Source: Gammaproteobacteria bacterium (lineage in GTDB: Bacteria > Pseudomonadota > Gammaproteobacteria > Competibacterales > Competibacteraceae). From it: 64,000 nt of DNA. Within the stretch, counting starts at the first letter, position 1. Every line of letters starts with the position of its first letter. Shown in pieces: positions 35,076 to 44,713 of this stretch. The notes below the pieces were generated by a model. That model was not told where the DNA came from, did no database searches, and saw only the letters and a list, made by a program, of their open reading frames with translations. The position numbers and the translations under genes were made by a program. The DNA lies in assembly GCA_024235095.1 (NCBI GenBank), contig JACKNC010000002.1:186001-250000 (forward strand), read 5' to 3'.

Positions 35076-35816
35076 TTAATCGCTCTCCTCCGCGTCGGCC
35101 ATGCGCTGAGCTTCGGCCAGATCGATGGCGCCATCGTACAGCGCCCGACCAATGATCGCTCCTATAACCCCCTCATTCTCTACAGCGCACAGCGCGCGCA
35201 CATCATCCAGGGTACTGACGCCGCCAGAAGCAATGACTGGGATGGCGATCGATTGGGCCAGACGAACTGTGGCTTCGACATTAACGCCCTGCATCATGCC
35301 ATCGCGGCCAATATCAGTGTAAATAATGGCTTCTACGCCATCGCGTTCAAAAATTTGTGCCAGATCGATGACATTATGCTTGGACAGCTTCGACCAGCCA
35401 TTGATGGCGGCTCGTCCATCCTTGGCGTCGAGTCCCACAATGATGTGGCCGGGGTACTCCAGGCACAAATCACTGATGAAATGCGGTTCCTGAACCGCTT
35501 TGGTGCCGATAATGACGAATTGGACACCTGCGTCAAGATAGGTTTCCACTGTTTCTTCATCGCGGATTCCGCCACCTACCTGAATCGGCAGATCAGGAAA
35601 AGCCTTAGCGATTTGGCCGATCACCTGGGCATTGACCGGTTGGCCGGCGAATGCGCCATTCAGATCAACCAGATGTAAGCGTCGCGCGCCGGCGTTGACC
35701 CAGCGCTCGGCCATAGCAACCGGGTCATCCGAAAAGATTGTGGAGTCCTCCATACGGCCTTGGCGCAGCCGCACACATTTACCATCTTTCAAGTCAATCG
35801 CGGGTATGAGCAACAT
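35076..35816 (-). CDS. hisA: ProFAR isomerase
   Basis: 246 residues from ATG 35816, chosen for GGAAGAA 9 bases upstream and the canonical start MLLIPAIDLKDGKCVRLRQG with Asp8. The second catalytic Asp is in IYTDIGRDGMMQGVN, and phosphate loops are VGGGIRDEE and ASGGVSTLDD. It performs the Amadori isomerisation before HisF/HisH. Confidence 0.97.
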   Translation of the reverse strand: MLLIPAIDLKDGKCVRLRQGRMEDSTIFSDDPVAMAERWVNAGARRLHLVDLNGAFAGQPVNAQVIGQIAKAFPDLPIQVGGGIRDEETVETYLDAGVQFVIIGTKAVQEPHFISDLCLEYPGHIIVGLDAKDGRAAINGWSKLSKHNVIDLAQIFERDGVEAIIYTDIGRDGMMQGVNVEATVRLAQSIAIPVIASGGVSTLDDVRALCAVENEGVIGAIIGRALYDGAIDLAEAQRMADAEESD

Positions 35817-35853
35817 AACGGCTTCTTCCAGCAGCACATCTTGATTTCAAGGG

Positions 35854-36492
35854 TCAGGGATTCCAGTTAATGAAATTGGCAAGCAAACGCAATCCTGCCT
35901 GGGCGCTCTTTTCCGGATGAAATTGCACCGCGAACAGATTGTCTCGCGCAATCGCCACCGTGAAATTAAAACCATATTGACTCTGACCCACCGTCAACAC
36001 CTCGTCAGTGGGTTGCAAGTAGTAACTATGGACGAAATAAAAGCGGCTGCCCTGAGGAATACCTTCCCACAACAGATGATCACGCACTTGATGCACCTGG
36101 TTCCAGCCCATGTGGGGGACTTTCAGCCGTTCACCGCTGGCGGAATCAAACAACTCGCCAAACCAGACCACCCGGCCCGGCAAAACCTTCAGGCATTCAA
36201 CCCCACCGTTTTCCTCACTAAAGTCCAACAGCGCCTGTGGTCCCAGGCACAATCCCAGAAACGGTTTGCTGCGCGCGGCATCCCGAACCACATCGATCAG
36301 TTCCCAGTGCGCCAACTCGCGCATACAATCGCGGATTGAACCCTGACCGGGAAACACGACCCGGTCGGCGGTTAAAATGTCATGGCGATTCTGGGTCACC
36401 CGCACCCGCGCCTGGGGTGCGACATGCTCAAGCGCTTTAGCGACGGAGCGAAGGTTACCCATGCCGTAATCGATGATCGCGATGCTAGTCAT
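35854..36492 (-). CDS. hisH: Imidazole glycerol phosphate synthase glutaminase subunit
   Basis: 212 residues of the class I glutamine amidotransferase fold: IDYGMGNLRSVAKALEHV, oxyanion strand VVFPGQG, nucleophilic Cys in PFLGLCLGPQALL, and His/Glu in AVQFHPEKSAQ. The nucleophile elbow is GLCLGPQ, where GxCxGMQ is more common. It gives ammonia to HisF. Confidence 0.96.
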   Translation of the reverse strand: MTSIAIIDYGMGNLRSVAKALEHVAPQARVRVTQNRHDILTADRVVFPGQGSIRDCMRELAHWELIDVVRDAARSKPFLGLCLGPQALLDFSEENGGVECLKVLPGRVVWFGELFDSASGERLKVPHMGWNQVHQVRDHLLWEGIPQGSRFYFVHSYYLQPTDEVLTVGQSQYGFNFTVAIARDNLFAVQFHPEKSAQAGLRLLANFINWNP

Positions 36493-36550
36493 GCGGAGGA
36501 CTCGTAGGAGTGCTGAATGCAGGGGTTAACAGTGATCTATCGACCGAGAC

Positions 36551-37141
36551 TTAGAGGCTGCCCTTGGTGGAGGGAATACCCACCATGCGCGGATCAAATT
36601 CAACCGCCATGCGCAGAGCGCGGCCAAAAGCTTTGAATATGGTCTCGACGATATGATGAGCGTTGCGGCCACGCAGATTGTCGATGTGCAGGGTGATCAG
36701 GGCGTGGTTGACGAAACCCTGGAAGAATTCGCGGAACAGATCGACATCGAAATCGCCGATTCGGGCGCGAGGGAATTCGATCGCGTATTCCAGACCTGGT
36801 CGACCAGAGCAGTCCAGTACAACTCTGGAAAGCGCCTCATCCAGGGGAACATAGGCGTGGCCATAGCGGCGGACGCCATGCTTGTCGCCCAGCGCCTGCC
36901 TAACCGCCTGACCCAGGGTGATGCCGATATCCTCGACCGTGTGATGCGCGTCGATGTGCAGATCGCCCTGAGCTGCAATGTCCAGATCAATCAGGCCATG
37001 ACGGGCGATTTGATCGAGCATGTGATCGAGAAAAGGTAGACCGGTGGCGAGTTGAGCATGGCCCGCGCCATCCAGATTCACCCGAACCTGAATTCGGGTT
37101 TCCAGGGTGTCACGTTTGACCGTGGCGATGCGCGCCGACAT
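36551..37141 (-). CDS. hisB: Imidazoleglycerol-phosphate dehydratase
   Basis: 196 residues, monofunctional form without the phosphatase domain. Duplicated metal motifs DAHHTVEDIGITLG and NAHHIVETIFKAFGRALR, plus FLDHMLDQIARHGLIDL. It is the first his gene visible, transcribed leftwards; its upstream side has been invaded by an IS110 element at 37.3 kb, so the operon promoter must lie in the 140 bases between. Confidence 0.97.
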   Translation of the reverse strand: MSARIATVKRDTLETRIQVRVNLDGAGHAQLATGLPFLDHMLDQIARHGLIDLDIAAQGDLHIDAHHTVEDIGITLGQAVRQALGDKHGVRRYGHAYVPLDEALSRVVLDCSGRPGLEYAIEFPRARIGDFDVDLFREFFQGFVNHALITLHIDNLRGRNAHHIVETIFKAFGRALRMAVEFDPRMVGIPSTKGSL

Positions 37142-37279
37142 GTTGGCTGGTTTCTATCCGCGACTGCTATTGTAACCATCTCCACTCAATCCTGCAGTGA
37201 AGATGAGGATTATTTAGAGGGAATTATAGATGATTGGGTCCAATAAGCGAATTCCATTTATGCATTGGACGCAAAATTA

Positions 37280-37304
37280 TGGGTTCTTCGAGGATTCTTG
37301 TGGA
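37280..37304 (+). repeat. 25-bp inverted repeat, left copy
   Basis: TGGGTTCTTCGAGGATTCTT followed by GTGGA. The exact reverse complement is at 38747–38771, so the pair brackets the IS110 gene at 1.49 kb distance. Related copies occur at 62206 and 62334. Confidence 0.85.
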
Positions 37305-37332
37305 ACCCACACCGTAGATACCGTCTTGGCGG

Positions 37333-38445
37333 TCAAGGGGCGAGGGTCCAATTTGCTTGATAGGGTTGCTGATGTTTAAGGACACCGAACGCCAATTGCA
37401 CCAATTTGCGCATGGCTGCGCCCAAGGCGGCGATTTTGGCTTTGCCCCGGGCCAGCAGGCGCTGGTATAAGGCCTGGATGTGCGGGTTATGGCGGGTCGC
37501 CACGACGGCGGCCATGTACAGCGCTGCCCGAATCCGGGGTGCTCCGGCTTTGGACAGGCGGGGGCGGCGATGCAGGCTGCTGCCCGATTGACCTTCGATG
37601 GGGACCAAGCCGAGGAAGGCGGTCACTTGATCGGCGGAGGTAAAGTCGTGGCCGTGCAGCACCGCCAGCAACCGCTGGGCGGTTTTCTCGCCCACGGCAG
37701 GAATCGAGCCCAGCAAGTCGTGGTCCTGTTTCAGGCGGGGATGGCGTTCGATGTGATCGTGAATCGCCGTCTGTACGCGGGTTTGCTCCTGCCTCAAAAA
37801 GGCGATGTGTTGTTGGAGCGAGTCCAGGACGGTGGCGGGTGCGGGAACCGCCGCGGTTTTCTCCAGACGGTTCTGTTCCCGGCGCAGGTCCGCTTCGACC
37901 GCATCCAGGCGGGCGATCAGGGCATTCAATTCCCGAATCTCCGAGGCCGGGGGTTGCCAACGGGGCGGGTTGACCAAGGCCCCGTACCGGGCCAGCACCG
38001 GGCTGTCGCAGGCGTCGGTTTTTGTGCGCACCGCCACACCCTGACCAAAGGCTTTGACTTGGGCAGGATTGACGACGGACACCCCGGCGCCGGCCTCAAT
38101 AAACCAAAGGGTGGCCGCTTCATGATAGACCCCAGTCGCTTCCAGAATCAGATGAAATGCGAATTAAGAACTAACTAATATCCTTAAATATAAATATGTT
38201 ACGTTACTCATCGAATTGCTGACGAAAATCCAGAAATCGGGTTTTCAACGAGTTGAGGATGAAGCTCTTAATTCGCATTGAACCTGACTCAGGTCCGGGA
38301 CTTTTTGCCGGATCCGCCAATCGCGCAATTCCGTAAAACCCGCTGGGGTGTTGGGCACGGTCTTGGCGCGGCGTTGATCGTTCTCCGGATTGAGCAGACA
38401 GCCATCCAGCTTGTTTTTAGCAACATCAATACCGAGGTGATACAT
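37333..38445 (-). pseudogene. IS110-family transposase split by a MITE
   Basis: The N-terminal part (38279–38445) reads YHLGIDVAKNKLDGCLLNPE, the DEDD RuvC-like start of IS110 transposases. The C-terminal part (37333–38156) contains EATGVYHEAATLWF, VNPAQVKAFGQGVAVRTKTD and the Transposase_20 stretch DLLGSIPAVGEKTAQRLLAV with ITAFLGLVPIEGQSG-like sequence. A 122-bp MITE (38157–38278, TSD TGAA) separates the halves. Removing it and one TGAA rejoins them in frame (…LSQVQFHLILEATGVYHEA…). As it stands the transposase cannot be made, although the element could still be moved by a related enzyme. Confidence 0.9.
38157..38278. mobile_element. 122-bp MITE, copy 1 (IS982-type ends)
   Basis: Begins ATGCGAATTAAGAACTAACT and ends AGCTCTTAATTCGCAT, so the ends are inverted repeats, flanked by the 4-bp duplication TGAA (38153–38156 and 38279–38282). 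Only one base differs from copy 2 at 43924–44045. No coding capacity. Ends match the IS982-family element at 41752–42732. Confidence 0.95.
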
Positions 38446-38908
38446 CAGGGTTCTCCGAAAGTGTTAACGCTCTGCGCTACACCGGCCTTGTGCATTCAGG
38501 ATCACCGCACCGGGCGGGTCCTCGGTTACCGTTCAGTGTTTCAGCAGGCAGAACCACAGCGGTCGAGGGCTTCATCTACGCATCAGGGTCGCGCCCTTAG
38601 GTCGGGCTCAAGCTCACTCAACCTCTGGGGGGCCGTTCATCACCACCCCCGCCAAGATACAAGGTCGGGCATAAGCGCAGCGTTGCCCGACAGGAGCGCG
38701 CATGTCGGGTACGTCCGGAGCCAGACCTACCGATTGCAACATCAATTCCACAAGAATCCTCGAAGAACCCATTTATGTTGCCATTACTGATCAGCGATTA
38801 GGCAGCTCAGTAACAGTTCCTTGCCATGCATTGTCTATCGTCATGGCCGATCCGGGGGGGATGGTCTGCTAAACTGTGAGTCGATCGCTGGCCGTAGAGT
38901 GTTCGACG
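38446..38908. other. Non-coding end of the IS110 insertion and HDOD upstream region
   Basis: No gene seen. 38446–38746 is G/C-rich non-coding sequence upstream of the IS110 transposase start, of the kind expected to hold the element end and bridge-RNA region. The right 25-bp inverted repeat follows at 38747–38771. The last 135 bases belong to the HDOD gene's upstream region. Confidence 0.4.
38747..38771 (-). repeat. 25-bp inverted repeat, right copy
   Basis: TCCACAAGAATCCTCGAAGA followed by ACCCA, the exact reverse complement of 37280–37304. Confidence 0.85.
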
Positions 38909-39800
38909 ATGGATCTGAAATCCCTTGTGCAAAATACCCGCACCTTGTTTTCCCTGCCAGATGTGTTGATTTGCATTAATCAGTTAATCGATGATCCCAA
39001 CTCTCAGGTCAATGACCTGGCGGAAACTATTCTTTGCGATGCAGGGTTGGCTGCTCGTTTGCTGCGCTTGGCCAATAGCGCTTACTACAAGCCCCAGCGC
39101 CGGGTGGAGACGGTTTCGCACGCTATTATTTTGTTAGGGCATCGACAAGTCCGCGATCTGGTGATGACCACAGTGGCAGTGAGTATCTTCAAGGGACTGC
39201 CTCCGGAATTGGTGAACATGGACCGGTTCTGGCTGCACAGCATTCGTTGTGGCAGCGCCGCGCGCCGCCTGGCTCAGCATCGTCAGCTTCACGAGACGGA
39301 ACACTTCTTCATTGCCGGTTTGTTGCATGGCATCGGTAAGCTGGTTCTTTACAGCCAATATCCAGAGCATTATCGCGAAGTCCTTGAATTGGCAGGCGAA
39401 GACGAATTGGCCCGGATTGCCGCTGAACGCCGGATTTTCAAATTCACTTATGCCGATGTAGGCGCTGAATTACTGAAGAGTTGGCGGCTCTATGATCATC
39501 TCCACATGGCGGTTGCTTACCATTTGGACCCCTCCTGGGCGCTAGCGACCTATCGTTTGGATAACCACGATTCTCCATGTCGCGGTCCAAATCGCCAACA
39601 GTATGCCAGCAGAGGCCGATGTTCTTTCCAATCCGTCAATGGACGATACCGCGATGCATTTCGCGCCACTCGCCAAATTGCTTAATTTGCAACCTGAATT
39701 ACTGGCTGCGCTCCCCACGGAGATTGATTTGCAAGCCAGGGAAATCTTCGAAATTGTCCGACCGGTTCCTATGGCAGCTTTCTCTCCATATAGCTCCTAA
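38909..39800 (+). pseudogene. HDOD-domain protein with a one-base frameshift
   Basis: Start at 38909 (MDLKSLVQNTRTLFSLPDVL); an upstream GTG at 38876 is possible. The HDOD core is complete to about residue 215: QVNDLAETILCDAGLAARLL, SHAIILLGHRQVRDLVMTTV, FIAGLLHGIGKLVLYSQYPE, VGAELLKSWRLYDHLHMAVA. At about 39562 the frame shifts. The reading in the next frame (TTILHVAVQIANSMPAEADV … PVPMAAFSPYSS) continues the family sequence to 39800, and TTGGAAACC would restore the frame where TTGGATAACC is present. Either a real mutation or a sequencing error. HDOD proteins are signalling adaptors related to HD-GYP domains, with no sure catalytic activity. Confidence 0.82.
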
Positions 39801-40459
39801 CCATTTGATAATTTCGTACCAGTACGATAAGCCATATCGTCTGCTGTTTTGGTTGCATAGGATGTGAAAGGGAATGAACAAGATTTTTGTCAGCTATTGC
39901 CATCATCAGGGGGATCGGGTTTGGAAACGGCTTACGCCCTGTTTGAAAGCAGGCGGGGCTGAGGTATTGATCGACCGGGAGCGCTTCGAGGTGGGCAAGG
40001 CGCTGGTTGGGCAAATGGACGCTACTCAAGATCAGGCCGATAAGCATTTGCTAGCTTTATCGGACGATTATTTGAAGAGTTCTTCTTGCTGCCACGAAAT
40101 GGATCGGGCTATTGCTCTGGACCCGGATTTCAAATTGGGCATCGTGATTCCTGTATTACGTGGCGCTTGTACGCTACCGCCTTCGATCACCGGGCCGAAT
40201 CCGCTGTATGCAGATCTACGTGACGACCGCCAACCCGACCCATGGACTCAAGTGCTCCGGCAGTGCGGTGCAACCGGGTTGGGAACGACTGCCCCGGCGT
40301 GGTTGGCGGCGCGGGACGAAGTGGCGCGGTACCTGGAACGGAATCAATCAGTAAATCTGGTGGTGGATAACGGAGTAAATTGGCGAGCCTTGCTGGCGCA
40401 TCTGGTCAACGACTATCCGCTGGGCTTGGCGCAAGTGGATTTGCAAGACCCTGATACTA

Positions 40460-41658
40460 TAGGCTTGCCAACGATTATCCCTACATTATCAACGAACTGA
40501 GCGTTAATCAAATTGTCTAATAACTATAGAAGACCTCTTTAGAGACTCTAAATTTATAGAGGAGGTGCGGCAATGAACGCGGAATGGATGTTTGATGCAC
40601 GTAAAATACCGGATGAAGTGATGAATTACATCCGGCGTATTGCGGTTCGCGCGGTCGAAGAGAAGCATTATGGTCCGGAGCTTGTTGCTGATTTTTTGGG
40701 TATCGACCGAACGAGTATTTATGATTGGCTTCGCAACTATCGTTATGAAGGAGAAGAAGCCCTGGATACCCGGAAAGCGCTCGGCGCCACGTGTGTGATG
40801 ACTCCGGATATTGATCGATGGTTAAAAGAAACGATACTCAATACGACGCCGGCGGATCATGGCTATGATACGGTTTTATGGACTTTAGAGATCATGGTTA
40901 ATTTATTGAAAGAGTACTTTGGTTTATGGGTATCGGATGCCACGGTTCGTCTGCATTTACATCAATTAGGACTGAGTTGTCAAAAACCTTGTTATCATGC
41001 CTTAAACCAGGATCAGGAGGAAGTTAAAAAGTTTATTAATGAAGAATTTAAAGAGATTCAGAAGCGGGCTCAAGAACTTGGAGCGGATATTGCGTTTCAG
41101 GATGAGTCATGGGTTCAAGGCCATACGCGTTCTGGACGGACGTGGGGCTTAGTCGGTCATCCGCCTGAAATTAAAGTGAGTGATGACCGGGGTGGGTTTC
41201 ACATTTTATCGATGGTTACGGCGACGGGCGAGTTAATATTTGAAGTGACCACTCAAAAATGAGTGAGTGGGGTTTTCATTGCCTTTTTAGAGAAGGCATT
41301 AGAGGGTCGAGAGCGCCCATTAATTGTCATCACGGACAATGCGTCTTATCATACCTCGAAAGAAGTCAAAGCCTTTCTTGAGACGCATCGAAAACAAATC
41401 CGCTTGTTCTTTCTTCCCCCCCACTCGCCAGAGTTAAATCCGGATGAACAGGTTTGGAATGAGATCAAAAATGATCATCTGGAAAAGGAGCCAATTAAAA
41501 ACCGGGCTGATTTCAGAGCGCGCGTTTATTCTGCTTTGGAAAAGCTAAAAGAATTTCAGGAAAGGGTCAAATCATTTTTTAGGCTCCCTGATACTCAATA
41601 CGCTAATCCTGAAAAAGCTCCAGCATGATTTTTGTGGGGATAACTATTAGCAAGACAA
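40460..41658 (+). mobile_element. IS630-family element inside the TIR gene
   Basis: About 1.2 kb, flanked by TA (40458–40459 and 41659–41660), the standard IS630/Tc1 duplication. Ends are imperfect inverted repeats of the form CTTGCYAA…TTATCCCYACA. Excision with one TA restores the host reading frame, which fixes the boundaries well. It is a different IS630 member from the pair at 44.7 and 46.5 kb. Confidence 0.88.
40573..41628 (+). pseudogene. IS630-family transposase with an in-frame UGA
   Basis: AGGAGG lies 6 bases before the ATG at 40573. An N-terminal helix-turn-helix (VADFLGIDRTSIYDWLRNYR) is followed by the DDE catalytic core: IAFQDESWVQGHTRSGRTW, LIVITDNASYH and SPELNPDEQVWNEIK. A single TGA at 41260–41262 interrupts the frame between VTTQK and SGVFIAFLEK, with GTG directly after it. 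The frame is otherwise open for 351 codons. It may be a nonsense mutation or read-through; without it the enzyme would be complete. Confidence 0.85.
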
Positions 41659-41751
41659 TACCTCCCGCCGGGGTTTACTGGCAGCAATAGCAAAGGCTTT
41701 GGGGGAACGGATTTCATTGCCGGATGAGCCGCGAGATTTACCCAAGTTTAA

Positions 41752-42732
41752 ATGCGAATTAAGAGCTAACGGTATTGGATAAATTAGATTGCCAGTCCAT
41801 TGTATAATAGGTGCTTCTCACCACACCTATTGGAGCGGCTACGATGGACTGGCAAATTCAGTTAATTACCCTTTATGATATGGTTTGCAAACACTATCAA
41901 GAAGAGCTTTGGGTTTATTGCCAAAGATTTAGTCCTTACTGCGATCTATCATTTACGGATGAAGAGGTGATTACTATTTTCTTATTTGGGATTATAAGTA
42001 AACACAGTCAAATTAAAACGATCTATGACGAAGCTCAACGTCATCTGGGTGATTGGTTTCCGAATTTGCCCTCGTATCCTGGATTTGTGCAACGGGTGAA
42101 TAAAGTCTGTGATGTTTTCGCGCCGCTCGTCGAAATTCTGTCGGCCCGTGGCCCTATTTTGGGTGATTGGTTGCTGGATTCTCAACCGATTATTCTTGCT
42201 CAGCAAGGGCATAGCTTCAATGCACGCGTTGCTCCAGAGTATGCCAGTCGGGGCTACTGTGCATCGAAGAAGCTGTATTATTATGGCGTAAAATTGCATG
42301 TTTTAGGCCAGCAGCAGATCGGCAGCTTACCTTTTCCTGATTATATCGGCATCACTCCTGCTAATGAAGATGATGGGAAAGTTTTGGAGAGTCTATTACC
42401 TTACTTACCCGAAAATAGAGCGTATGGTGATAAATCATATGCGTATTTGAAACCGATCGCGGCCCTACAAGGAATCGAGTTGTTAACACCGATTAAGAGA
42501 CAAAAAGGTCAGGAATATTTAGATGTTGCTAATCAATGGTTATCTCGTGCCATCAGTCAAGTCCGTCAGCCCATTGAATCATTTTTCAATTGGATTAATG
42601 AAAAAACCGGTATTCAAAAAGCGAGTAAAGTCCGCTCTTCATCCGGATGATTAGTCCATGTCTTTGGGCGACTGGCTGCTGCCATTTTTATGCTTGTTTT
42701 TCCTGAAATTTTTCGTAGCGCTTAATTCGCAT
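41752..42732 (+). mobile_element. IS982-family element inside the TIR gene
   Basis: 981 bases with ends ATGCGAATTAAGAGCTA and GCGCTTAATTCGCAT and flanking TTAA (41748–41751 and 42733–42736). Excision with one TTAA restores the frame of the TIR gene. The ends are the same as those of the two 122-bp MITEs, so this is their probable autonomous partner. Confidence 0.92.
41844..42725 (+). pseudogene. IS982-family transposase with a premature UGA
   Basis: Start at 41844 (MDWQIQLITLYDMVCKHYQE), with GGAG 8 bases upstream. DDE residues are seen in DWLLDSQPIILAQQ, YGDKSYAYLKPI and RQPIESFFNWINEKTG. A TGA at 42648–42650 stops translation after RSSSG. The same frame then continues LVHVFGRLAAAIFMLVFPEI to a TAA at 42723–42725, just inside the right end, which is the normal C-terminus of this family. 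So 25 residues are lost unless the UGA is read through. The catalytic residues lie before the stop. Confidence 0.87.
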
Positions 42733-43202
42733 TTAAAGAGTTGCTACAGACTCGTTCCAATACTCGGGTAGTTCTGACGCATTTCGATATGGCGCCTCAT
42801 CGTTCCTATTACGATGTCGATCTGTTCGCCGCATTGCGTTTCCTGATGATGGACATGCGCAAGTTGACGTTGCTGGTGCAGTCACGCACGCCGTTTGCTG
42901 CGCTGTTGCCGAAAGATCACCCGCTTTCCGACCTCGACATCAAAACAGTTGAGCTGCGCGCGCGACCATGACGCCATTGCCGTTGGAACAACTTGGGCTG
43001 CGCGTGCAGGATCATCGCTCGGCGTTGTGGTGGCTGGGGATCTTGTACCGGCGTCCTCAACAATTCCGAAAACAACTGGAAATCCTGCCACGGCTTCAAG
43101 CGCTACGCGTTGGTGGCGTGCTGTATCTTTATGCCCTGCTCCATATGGTGGTCTTGATGATAGTCTTGGGCATCCTAGACCATTGGGTGTTGTTCGGTGT
43201 TT

Positions 43203-43550
43203 TAGGCTTGGAATTCGCCAACGTTGCCCTCGGGGTTGTCCTCGGGGTTGTCGGAGGGATTGCCGTAGGGATTGCCGTAGGGATTGTAGGAGGGATTACC
43301 TTCGGGATTACCGACGGGATTTTAGGAGGGATTGCCTTCGGGATTGCTACAGGGATTGCCCTCGGGATTGCCGTCCGGGTTACCGACGAGATTGCCTTCG
43401 GAATTGCCCTCGGGATTGCCCTCGGGATTGCCCTCGGGATTGCCGTCGGAATTACCCTCGGGATTGGCGCAGGTGTTGCATACGGGATTGGCGCAGGTGT
43501 TGCGTTCGGGATTACCGTCGGAATTGCCCTCGGGATTGCCTCGCTTCGCG
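43203..43550 (+). repeat. 12-bp tandem repeat coding a G-I-A-x membrane domain
   Basis: About 28 imperfect copies of GGGATTGCCNTC. The 12-base period keeps the frame and translates to Gly-Ile-[Ala/Thr]-x. All other frames stay open too, which explains several spurious long ORFs here. Confidence 0.9.
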
Positions 43551-43923
43551 CCTATTACCAGTTTTTTGGTTGGCTTTTTATCTGGCCAGCAGTGCACGGT
43601 CGCTGGTATCCCTGGCATCCGGTCGCGTGGGACGACCTGTGTTCATTGCCTTTTCCTGGCTTGGATCGTCTGTTAGCGGCGTATGCCGATCATGCGCCGA
43701 CCGCCGCGCAGGCGGAAATCGAACGCCTCATCGATCATTATCCAAGTCAGCGTATGTCGGCCTTGCGCGCCAAAACCCGGTTGATCGCCCGCGCCTCTGC
43801 CCAAGAGACCCATCTGTCCCGGCTCGACGCTTACATGGCGCAACTTCCAGAAGGTGATCGCGATTTTCTTGCCCAGACATCGAAAGTACGCGCGATGGCT
43901 GGCGAAATTTGCCAAGTGCAAAT

Positions 43924-44045
43924 ATGCGAATTAAGAGCTAACTAATATCCTTAAATATAAATATGTTACGTTACTCATCGAATTGCTGACGAAAATCCAG
44001 AAATCGGGTTTTCAACGAGTTGAGGATGAAGCTCTTAATTCGCAT
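43924..44045. mobile_element. 122-bp MITE, copy 2 (IS982-type ends)
   Basis: ATGCGAATTAAGAGCT … AGCTCTTAATTCGCAT flanked by AAAT (43920–43923 and 44046–44049). One base differs from copy 1. Excision with one AAAT restores the ATPase-gene frame. Confidence 0.95.
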
Positions 44046-44713
44046 AAATGCGCCTGGATACCCTGGATCGTCCGTTTCTACGCGAGCCAACGGCTGCGCT
44101 GCTGGTCGAGAAGATCAAGAATTTCCAGAGCCAAGTGGCCGGTTTTCGCGAGCCACTGAGCAGCGAATTCCGCCAAGCAGCCCGTCAATGGCTCGCTATC
44201 GCCGAACGTCAGCATCACCAAATTCAAATCGTATTGAGCAAGGAACCTGCTTTACCAGTATTTCGGGCAGGTGATCCGGTAGATCGAAACAAGGAAGCCT
44301 TTATCCCACGCGAAAACATCCTCGGCGACTTGGATCGTCAATTGACTTTGAGTACCGGTTGTCCTGGCTTGATCCTGTACGGTCGCCGCCGCATGGGTAA
44401 ATCCACCTTGTTGCGCAATCTGGAGGGTTTTCTACCTACCCCGGTGCATATCGCTGTCGTCTCGATGCAGAACCCGGACGCCTTTACCTCGCAGGCCAAT
44501 CTTCTGGATGCCATAGTACGACGAGCGTCAGAGGCCCTTCAACCGGAAAAAAAGCCTGCCGTGCAGACAGTTGGGAACTTGAAGGACTTTTTTCAACGGC
44601 TTACCGATTGCAACGCGCGTCTGGCGGAAATGGATCAACGGCTGATGCTGGCCATCGACGAGTATGAAAACCTGGACCGTAAATTAGGTGAAGGCGTATT
44701 CAATGAAGATCTG

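Larger units (their letters stand above)
39874..42971 (+). pseudogene. TIR-domain protein with degenerate NTPase-like half, interrupted by two ISs
   Basis: Segments 39874–40459, 41661–41751 and 42737–42971 join to 912 bases, a 303-residue protein with no internal stop. The joints read DLQDPDT|TSRRGLLAA and RDLPKF|KELLQTR. Residues 1–135 are a TIR domain: KIFVSYCHHQGD, EVLIDRERFEVG and SDDYLKSSSCCHEMDRAIAL, with Glu75 at the position of the catalytic Glu of NAD-cleaving TIRs. Residues about 150–303 look like a P-loop NTPase that has lost Walker A (NLVVDNGVNWRALLAHL) but keeps a hydrophobic strand VVLTHFDM and KLTLLVQSRTPFAAL. The stop overlaps the start of the next gene (ATGA). Insertions: an IS630 element (TSD TA) and an IS982 element (TSD TTAA). 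Confidence 0.85.

Noticed and set aside
37280..38771. The 25-bp inverted repeats as true ends of the IS110 element
   Set aside because: IS110-family elements generally lack long terminal inverted repeats, and related repeats occur elsewhere without IS110, so boundaries were not assigned from them.
43203..43550. Regular short repeats that could suggest a CRISPR array
   Set aside because: Period is 12 bases with no spacers and it lies in coding sequence. No CRISPR array or cas gene is seen in the window.
42895..43857. A 320-codon frame full of RDCRRDC repeats, and other long frames on both strands across 43.2–43.6 kb
   Set aside because: They are by-products of the 12-bp repeat, which leaves all frames open. 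The frame at 42968 continues into a real ATPase across the MITE; the others do not.
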